Part shown: positions 1 to 64,000 of the stretch, piece after piece
Layout: every line of letters begins with the position of its first letter
Position numbering within the stretch: the first letter of the stretch is position 1
From: Nautilus pompilius
Taxonomy: Eukaryota; Mollusca; Cephalopoda; Nautilida; Nautilidae
Reading direction: 5' to 3'
Assembly (NCBI GenBank): GCA_018389105.1
Contig: JACATO010000049.1
Span: 372,001 to 436,000, forward strand
DNA: 64,000 nt
Notes under the pieces: generated by a model
What the model was told of the DNA's origin: nothing
Databases searched by the model: none
Seen by the model: only the letters and a program-made list of their open reading frames with translations
Position numbers and translations under genes: made by a program

Positions 1-1121
1 GCTCATGCCCAGTCTACACATATTTTTTCCAGAACTTCCACTAAACTGTTGACAATGTCATCATCTGTCATTGTGTGTATACTTGTATTAACACCTTGAA
101 TGAAAATTACAAGCTGTGGAACATCAGTTATATCCGTACTTGACTTTGTCCTTCAGTTGACTGTTGAGGTTCTCTGATAAATCAGTAATTCTCTGTGACT
201 GTGTTTCTTGAAAGGCTTATGTTTGCAAAAGCTTGATGTTTATGCAGACACATTACTTCTGCAGCCATCAAAATGCATTTTTTCAAAAATTAAGGGCTTC
301 GATGACACAGCTACTTCAGGAGCAATCGTACAACTTGCCTCAACTGCAGCGTCATTTACTGTATGAGCATATTTAAATGCTGACTGCTGCTTTTTCAATG
401 ACTTTTCTAATTCAGCAACTTTGTTTTCATGGAACTTCCCAGTATAGTTATTATACTTCACAGCATGCAAGTGTTATAATGTCTCCAAACATTGCACACT
501 TTGGCAACAGCAACCTGTTGTGTGAAAATCAAGCTGGTTGGCATTCTATTCACCTGCACAAAGAAATACAAGTTTCTCTACTTTTCTTGAATAACAGGAC
601 ATTTTTTGTCTATTTTACTTTTCTTTGATATAATGCGAGTCAGTTTAGTTCTCTATACAATGACTGAATTTTATTATACTGGGCTTTACTTCCTTGTATT
701 TTATATAACTCATCTCTTTTCTTATTATTATTTGTTCTCTTGTTTGGTGAGGATTTATCATATTGTGCTTTTAATTGAATACACTAATTGTACTTTCTTG
801 AAACATCAGTCCTCTGTTCTCTTTATTTGGTTATAGTTTGTGTGTGTTGGTGGGTCAGTCAACCTGTTTGTCTTGCCACTTCCTGTGCAACAATTGTTTC
901 CACATGATCAGTCTTTGGTACACCCAAGTGCTATAAAGGATGAGATTCAACTTTTGTTTAATAATTAAGTAGGGTTGGATACTAGAAAGGTGTCTATTAT
1001 GATGTGTATGCTATTGTATTTACAGAGGGGATGCAAATAAAAGGTTAGGAAGGGCAGTGGTGGTCCGCCTCTCTGCTGGCTGGATGAATGACTTTGGCAG
1101 GCCTGTAGTTTGACACCCCTG
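1..1121 (-). mobile_element. hAT element, truncated by the window edge, with 5' end and transposase N-terminal remnant
   Basis: Read on the - strand, the element starts at 1121 with CAGGGGTGTCAAACTACAGG, a hAT-type terminal sequence. Further in (about 560-480) lies VAVAKVCNVWRHYNT, resembling the C-x-H-x-H part of a BED-like finger, then KVAELEKSLKKQQSAFKYAH and AAVEASCTIAPEVAVSSKPL (470-300), then DITDVPQLVIFIQGVNTSIH (about 130-70). The order and motifs match GTF2IRD2/ZBED-like hAT transposases (for example 'xLKxxLxxQQxxF', 'AxxASYxIAxxIAxxxKPF', 'ITDVAQLLIFIRGV'). Stops show it is inactive in the visible part. Confidence 0.75.
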
Positions 1122-3057
1122 TTCTAAAGCTCTCATGCTATCTTGTCTTTGTTAGGTAGTTTATATTTCAGTCCTTTTCTTTTCCTTATTTACACACACA
1201 AAAAACTTATCTGATTTCTTTCCAAAATAGCAGTTATTCTTGGATTGTTCTAGTAGTTTTCAAGTTTTTACAGAAATAGGCATTCTGTAAAGGCACTTTG
1301 CTCATTCTTCAAATACAAATCTAAACTTAAATGGCAAATTTTAATCTTCCAGTTATAAATACTGTAACACAGTATTTCTAATATCAGCCCCCTGCTTAAA
1401 TAACTGAGTAAATGTGATGTTGTACTTGTTACATAAATGGACTTTGGAATTGTTGATAGTACTTTTTAATAAGAATTGTGTTCTGTGAACTAGGACTTGT
1501 GGTAATTAGTTAATAATTAGGACTTTTTTATAAAAAAAATCTATCTGCAGTTATTTTGCACTAAAACTGTTAATTAATGGAATAGTGTAGTTAATAGAAA
1601 TAGTATTAATTGGTTAAAATTCTATTAATGGCCAGTTTTCTTCAGGATCTTTGTGTAAGCCATGATGGCTTCTTGCCTCCTGGTAAACCCCCTAATAAAC
1701 TAGACAGTCAGTATAGATGTCAGTTAAAGTTTTGAACACTGATATATTGTAATATTACTACATGTATGTTAAGAGAGTTTTTCTCTTGTAGATGCTTTTA
1801 TTTCACTTTATTTCTTTCTGTGTATTATCTTCACTTTTTTATTAGTTTTGTATGTGAAGAAATTAATTTACAGTATGTAATAGTTTTAAAATGTTTTTAG
1901 ATGTTTACATGATTCATTGGAATTTGTTGGTGTTGTCATAGTAACTTTAGATGCTGTAAATTTTCATTTAGTTCTTTGTTGTTTAATTCTTTCATTGGAA
2001 TTTTGATTCAAGGTCAATATAAATAAATAAAGATTTCAACAATTATGGCAATGAAAGAATTAACGTGATCTTATTTTTAGAAAGTAAGATAATCTTCCGT
2101 TCTGTAGATCTCAAATTTCACAAATTGATAAATGATGACATTTTAGTGTTAGTTTTAGGTTAGTTACAGTATTTCATTGTTTTTGTTAATATAATTGTTT
2201 TCTCTACCTAGTTATATTTAGATCAGTGATATTATAGCCAGTCTAGGTAGACTTATTAGCATCATCTCCTATAATATCTATTCTTGTCTTATCTCACCTG
2301 GCTGACCCAGATTTTAATGTCAAACTTGATAGCAGGTCACCTATTTAAGGTGGCATTTTAGACATTTTGAATGTATAAAGAATGTATTCTTCATTTTATA
2401 AACAAAGTAGAGAAAACTGATTTAATTAGTCTTTCAGTAGAACTGTTTCAGAATCCACAATTGTAGCTAAATAAGATTTTCAAACTTGGCTTTTCACTTC
2501 ATTTTTATATTTATTAAAGTGAATTGGTAGCAAATGTTGCATAGGTGTAAAAGAATCTTTTATTCCTATTATTACCATAAGAACAGCACAGAATTTAAAA
2601 AGAAAATAACTTTAATACTTAAAAATGAAATAATTTCTCTTAGAATTTCTTAAATATTATCATAGTTAAAATGTAATTCAAAAGTGAAAATAAAATCTCA
2701 TCTAATATCTAGCATAGCATTCAAACTTGAAAATATTTTCACTTTAAACAACAAATATAAGAGATTAAACCACAATAAAACATATTTTGAACAAGCGGTG
2801 CCAATTTTCCTTTGTATTCAACACAAATACTTAAGTAGATGGGGGAAATTTTGTGTACAAACCTGATTTATTCTTTAAATATTGGCAATAAATTTTGCTT
2901 CATATTTGTTTCTTTGCTTTGATTGCTGATGTTCAAGTTAGTTCTGTCCTTTGTAATTGGCAGTATATTGTTTTGTGAACAATTTGAATTAATATGGAAA
3001 ATTTATCAGTTTTTTAAAATTGCACCTTATTGATTGATTTGTTTAAAATAATTAATC
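1122..3057 (+). other. Upstream intron sequence, nothing recognised
   Basis: About 1.9 kb of AT-rich sequence between two transposon remnants. I searched it for an earlier GOGAT exon (the CGVGF and GDGAGxL motifs) and found none. Confidence 0.55.
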
Positions 3058-4020
3058 AGTGATATACAGTATTGGGAATATGGGGGGGAAAAGATGAGTA
3101 ATTGCAACTGAGAGACGTAATACATAGACAATGCATAGAGAAAATACACAAAAACAAAATAAATAGATTTTACAGTGCAACAGTATTTAGTATGTGAACC
3201 CTTTGCTTTATACTGAGTATGGCACCGTATTTTATGCTTCCATGCATGACTGTGGAGTGTTGGTCCAAATATCCTGTTCATTCAAGGTGTTTGGTTTTAG
3301 TTTGACTATTTCAGTACCCGTATAACTCCATGTAGCCTCAATGATGTTCATATCAGGCTTTTGTGCAAGCCAAGGCATCTGTGAGTGCTGCAATAGCCTC
3401 TCTAGATTTAGATAGTTTTTCACCATATTGACTTATGGTTTTGGGTGATTTTCATGTTGGAAGATGAATCCATTCCCACTGAGATGTCTTAAAGTAATAC
3501 AGTATAATATGATGAGAACCTGCTTGTATCTGTTAGTAGTAAGTACACCTTTGATTTTATGCAAATCTCAGATACCCTTGGTTAATATGCATTTGTTCAG
3601 CTTTGAACAAACTGTTGTTGATTATTGCCAAACAATTTTAATTTGGACTCATCTGTGAAGAGAACCTTCTTATACATCTGGTCATCCCACTGTTTCATTT
3701 CTGCTGCCTATGTCATTGTCATTTGGTTGCCTTAGCAAAGGTTTCCAGGCATCCATATAGATCACATGCTAATGTGTATCTTACTGTTCTTGAAGTTAGG
3801 TCATTTGCAACATCTCCACTGACTCATTATCTATCACATATAAAACAAAACCTGAGGTACTTAGTATTAATCTTTAAGAGCTTGGACCTTTTTCTTCAAA
3901 CCCTGTCTTGTCAGCAGTACCAGTTTTCTAGAATGAGGTCTGGCTACAATCTGCAGCCCTCACGAGCTAAGACTCTGATTTCTGTAAGATTGTATGTGAT
4001 ATTTCCTTTCCAGGAGTTAT
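3058..4020 (-). pseudogene. Tc1/mariner-like transposase remnant, - strand
   Basis: On the - strand the pieces run in order: LTSRTVRYTLACDLYGCLET (about 3800-3740) fits the second helix-turn-helix, LFTDESKLKLFGNNQQQF (about 3665-3610) the first DDE block, and MPWLAQKPDMNIIEATWSYT (3380-3325) the third block. KPNTLNE follows. The outer end GATATACAGTATTGGG at about 3060 resembles the right end of the copy at 20960. Stops and frame changes show decay, and the other end is not found. Confidence 0.82.
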
Positions 4021-4544
4021 AGTATTCACCACACTACAATGATACTTCTTTTGTAGATGTGGCACTTTTTGTACTATTTTGTACTATGGAGCATTATATT
4101 TTTACATAATTCTATCAGGTGTTATTTGCATTTTATGCCTAGTTTTTCCAATGTTTTCATAATTATTTCCAATATTGTAACTTATGCCTTTTTACTGTCC
4201 TCATCTCATTCTCTATGCAATCTAAGCAAACTGTATTAATTCTTTCTCTATTGATTGGAATACCTTTGAGTTGCCAGCTCTGTAATAACAACAATACTTT
4301 GGATAGTTTGGAGCTAATATTTTCAAGATTCACTCTGCATTATTTCAGATACTGAAGGAAAATTGTTTTGTTTCTTCTGCAAAATGTTTTTTCTAACAAA
4401 AGTAGTATCCATTAAAGCAAATAGTATATTTCCTTTTATTTTAAAAAAAGTAATAAGTAGTAACAATTTAGTTTTTTATGATAGGTTTTTCATATTTTGT
4501 GGAATCATAAGTACAAAGTTTTTTTTTATTGTATGTTGTGATAG
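4021..4544 (+). other. Intron sequence before exon 1 in window
   Basis: About 0.5 kb. The open frame that runs into exon 1 from 4363 is intronic: its upstream residues have no GOGAT similarity, and a good acceptor (TGATAG) lies at the point where similarity starts. Confidence 0.6.
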
Positions 4545-60497
<55,953 letters not shown>

Positions 60498-62829
60498 GTG
60501 ATTTATTTATTTTATTATTATAAAATGATAGATTTTTACAGGACAAGAAATGTAACACTTGAGAAGATTTACTGAACATTTAAAATTATGTATGATATTT
60601 CCAAGTGCAAGATTTAACCCCCAATCTCTTATGATGGCACAGTTTGTACTGTTATTCATTCTTGTTGAATTAGTCGATTGAAAAGCATTCTTTTGGAGAA
60701 ATTAATTAAAAGTAAAACAGAAAAGCAAAATTTCTTATTTAACTTTAAATGCATGGAAGAAATATGACGAGTTAGATAAATTGCCAAGTTTTCAAATTTG
60801 TTTTATCCAAAATAATATCCAAAATTATACTATAATTCAACTCATGACTTTATCAGCATTTAGTTTATTTAAACTTTACACATGTCAGAACTAGTTTATG
60901 TAAAATGGTTATCTTTAATGTTAATGCTTGCTTAATATATTGCGTGTGAATTCTAGTCGCCAAAAAATCTCTCTCTCTGAAGGCATTCTGAAAGCATGAG
61001 AAAACATTGTTCAGGATGTGTGGTTAGAGCCTAGTCTTGGCCAGGTGTGACCCTTAAAAAATCTATACAGAACTTTGTGATTCCAAAAAATTGATATAGA
61101 GCCCAGGTTTTAGAGGACCATGACTCCCAAACCAGTTGAAGTTAAGGGCTTTTGTCTGTCCTTATGGATATGCTTCAGTAAATTCACAAGCATTAACATT
61201 ACTCTCCCAAAGTTCTGTGCAAACTTAAGGATCTTCTAAATAATATGAGAGAAAATCTTCTAGTAATCTGAAAAGGACTTGGTGGCTTTTATATTTAGAG
61301 TTATGAAGGGTTTTTATAAAAACTTTCGCTAGTGTAAAGAGGGCTAGAACATTTTTTGCAGAAACATAAGTATATTTGGTCATTCCTGTTTGCCCATTTT
61401 TGTTACTTCTGGGCTCCATTAGATATGTGAGTCTTCCATTTCTGCAGGATAATATCACATTGACTTTAGCAAAAGATCCTTTTGAACAACCCACACTCAA
61501 ACTATCAGCTATAAATGCAACACATGCAGGTTTTATGCACAATATTAAAGATGAGTTTACTTTTCAAAGAAGTGCAGTTGATATGTCACTTTAACAATGT
61601 TGTTAAATCCAGAGTTATCATCAAATCAATACTTATCTGGTCACAAAGAGAGCATTTAACTTCTCATTGATTACTTTAGGGCACTTGAGAGGAGTCACCC
61701 TGACTTTAAATTGGTTAACAGAGGAAGGAGGTAAACTGCTGGCATTTACTCTTTGGAAAGCATTATTTCAGAACCATCAAAACATATTCCTGAATGCAGA
61801 TAATGTTGGTATTGCCACTGGCCATGGAAAGTTGTGAGAAGGAATTTTCTATAATGGAGGAGATCATGTATGACTGATTCTCTAATGCATCTCTACAGTC
61901 TTCTATCTTGCTCATTTGATGAATTTCTCCATAGACAAGCAGTTGAATTTTGATGGACATCTGAAGACCAGATTTCAATATAGATTAATAGCTAATTTTT
62001 AATATATAAGATGTATGCTGTGGTACTGAAATAACTCAATTTTAATTCCAGTAGTATTATTTTGAAAACTGAAAAGTAATATTTATATTATATATGGAAA
62101 GTTATTGTGAAACATCATTATAGCTTTAGTTATGATGGTACTAACTGTAGTTGACAACATGGTAGGTGCAGACTTTATTGTTTGGAAGCAATGTTATCCT
62201 CCTGACTTCTCATTCCACTTCAACTAGTAGCGGGGTAGTAGAAATTTAAAAAGCTAAAAGAATTTACTTACATTGTTTGACTTAGGATATTTAAATTTTG
62301 TAGAATAGATTTCAAGTCTAAAGGTAAAAAATCAGATGTCTACTAAGCATACAGAACTTTAGATCTCTACCGTTTATTCTATTAATGTCAGATTACCACT
62401 ATTGTTAAAAGAACTGTTTTTTTTCTAAAGAAAAAATTGTGTGTTTGTTCATCCATCTGTCCATCTGCCAAACAAGATATGTACATTTTTTCCTAAAGCT
62501 TAGTAAACATAGACAAATAGAATTTTTTGTTTATACATCAGGCACCTCAAGCATGATACACTACAATAAGTAATTGTTGACAGTATTTACCATTAGCATC
62601 CATGCAGCCATAACAACATCTGATAACAGAGCAACATGCTGGTTTTTGTAGTATACTCTTGTCCTTCAACAAACCCCACAGGATGATGGGAACTGGTTGA
62701 TGTTCTGTTTATTTCTCAAAAAAGTGTTCATCTAAAAATGCATATAAATTTTTCCTACCATCATCTGTGACCTTCCTAATGAAACTTATCTTAATGTTGA
62801 CATGGTAACATACAAAGATGTGTGTAAGC
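60498..62829 (+). other. Intron 40, left part, unassigned
   Basis: No continuation of the GOGAT beta part was found. Open stretches at 61225-61542 (-) and 61376-61594 (+) overlap and have no match I recognise. The rest is AT-rich. Confidence 0.4.
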
Positions 62830-62990
62830 TAGGGGTGTAACAGTTCACCAAGTCCATGGTTCAGCTTGTATTGAAGCTTTGGGTTCACGGTTGGGTTTTT
62901 AATTGCAGTTAAAAGAAAACATGCACGAAATGTTGAGGTAAAAAACAGAAACTGAGGACATCTGATGAATGAATCAGTTTTATGTTATTA
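62830..62990. mobile_element. Possible hAT-type repeat end
   Basis: TAGGGGTGTAACAGTTCACC, followed by CATGGTTCAGCTTGTATTGA and GGTTCACGGTTGGG, resembles the outer end of a group of animal hAT elements (TAGGGGTGTAACGGTxCAC...CGGTTC). Only one end is visible. Confidence 0.4.
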
Positions 62991-64000
62991 TGTAAAACAA
63001 GAAAGCCATAACCCGCCTGGACATAGATCATTGAAGTTGTATATCTGAACTTATCTGTATTGCCTTTTTAGCACAAGCGACTAATCCTCTGGCCGATCAA
63101 TTTAACTTTCCTCAGTGAATGTAAAAATAAGTTATAATTTTTTAACATGTCTATATTTGTGTAACCCTGCACAACATTTGGAAATAAGAAAGTGGAAAAC
63201 TTTGAAAATAAAATTTAATAGACAGAAACAAAAAAACCTACACATTTGTAAGTATTTCAATTTAACTTTAGGTTCTTTTACATTTCCTTGTTTTGTATGA
63301 TCTAGTTTCTTTCACCACGGTAGAGAGTGGCTTGATCTCCTCTTGTTTGGTCTTAAAAATATTTCCATATAGTTCATCCATGGACTGTTTTTTTCCCTAG
63401 TGTCATGGCTGGTCTCGTCTGAAATCTGGCCCTGAACAATAATGGGTGTACAAGAAACACTGTATTTTGTATTTCGATACAGAAATATATTAAGGTCGGT
63501 AATAATGTATTTAAAGTGTATAAATATATTGCAGATATAAGATACAGCAGGGTGAACTCTTCTATTAAAAATGACACATCGACTACACATTAAAAGTATA
63601 AAATACATATTGATTAAGTTTGTTTAAAATGAAGGTTTGTACAAATATTATACTGCCGATGTTCATAGTGATTTATGTAATTGGGATTTCAATATTATTT
63701 TAAAAAAAAAAACAGAAAACCTATCTGTAGGGGACATTCAGATTCCAACATTTTCACAGGCAGATTAGTGTATATCTGCAGATGAAAGGTATCATCTAAG
63801 TAAGAAAGCAACTTGAATCTTGGGTTCAGCACTGTGCTCTCACGCAGGAACTGCTGAAAGCTAGGATCAGACTACCTGTTTTTCTTGTCCCAAGCAATAT
63901 TCAGATTTACTTTCACATCTTGTGAGACTGTTGGCATCTGTTTTGAAGATTTCAATCATTTCCACAACTACCACATCTTGATCAGACAAAGTTAACTAGG
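62991..64000 (+). other. Intron 40, right part, nothing recognised
   Basis: About 1 kb to the window end. A- and T-rich runs only; no exon of the GOGAT beta domain was found. Confidence 0.5.

Noticed and set aside
4363-4544. Extension of exon 1 upstream to the ATG at 4363
   Set aside because: The upstream residues are low-complexity and hydrophobic with no GOGAT similarity, and a good acceptor lies where the similarity begins. An ATG here would also omit the catalytic cysteine.
60498-64000. Possible further GOGAT exons
   Set aside because: I looked in all + strand frames for the expected continuation of the beta domain after ALRQ and saw no conserved block flanked by splice sites.

Overview
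The window is animal genomic DNA. It is AT-rich, has long introns with GT-AG boundaries, and carries many decayed DNA transposons. It holds most of one gene on the + strand: a glutamate synthase (GOGAT) in which the large (alpha) and small (beta) subunits are joined in one polypeptide. Forty coding exons lie between 4545 and 60497 and encode about 1,798 residues. Both ends of the gene fall outside the window. The exon with the N-terminal catalytic cysteine of the amidotransferase domain must lie upstream of position 1, and the last part of the beta domain must lie beyond 64000. Vertebrates lack GOGAT, so the host is an invertebrate. A mollusc or chelicerate would fit the intron lengths and the transposon mixture, but the sequence does not settle the species.

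Layout of the gene: exons 1-8 (4545-15497) encode the rest of the class II glutamine amidotransferase domain. Exons 9-17 (19977-33017) encode the central domain. Exons 18-25 (33968-44536) encode the FMN barrel with the 3Fe-4S cysteines. Exons 26-30 (45874-48275) encode the GXGXG beta-helix domain. Exons 31-33 (48830-50241) encode a variable linker. Exons 34-40 (50994-60497) encode the beta part, with the 4Fe-4S cysteine clusters, the FAD-binding fold and the start of the NAD(P)H-binding fold. Together these release ammonia from glutamine, tunnel it to the FMN site, and reduce 2-oxoglutarate to glutamate with electrons passed from NAD(P)H through FAD and Fe-S clusters. All exon phases join cleanly except inside exon 28, where one surplus A in a run of four breaks the frame.

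The introns hold most of the other recognisable sequence: three hAT transposase remnants, three Tc1/mariner-like remnants (one with both terminal repeats), a 1.7-kb pogo/Tigger-like element with matching ends and a CENP-B-type helix-turn-helix, a second Tigger/Jerky-type transposase fragment, three TTAA-flanked piggyBac-type elements, a Penelope-like reverse transcriptase fragment, the tail of a non-LTR retroelement, and an unnamed cysteine-rich broken coding segment. Two tandem repeats stand out. One is a 39-bp repeat that copies the splice donor of exon 4 four times. The other is a 26-copy minisatellite (25541-26570) in which nine units carry a perfect TGACGTCA. No second host gene, promoter, polyadenylation signal or structural RNA gene could be supported.
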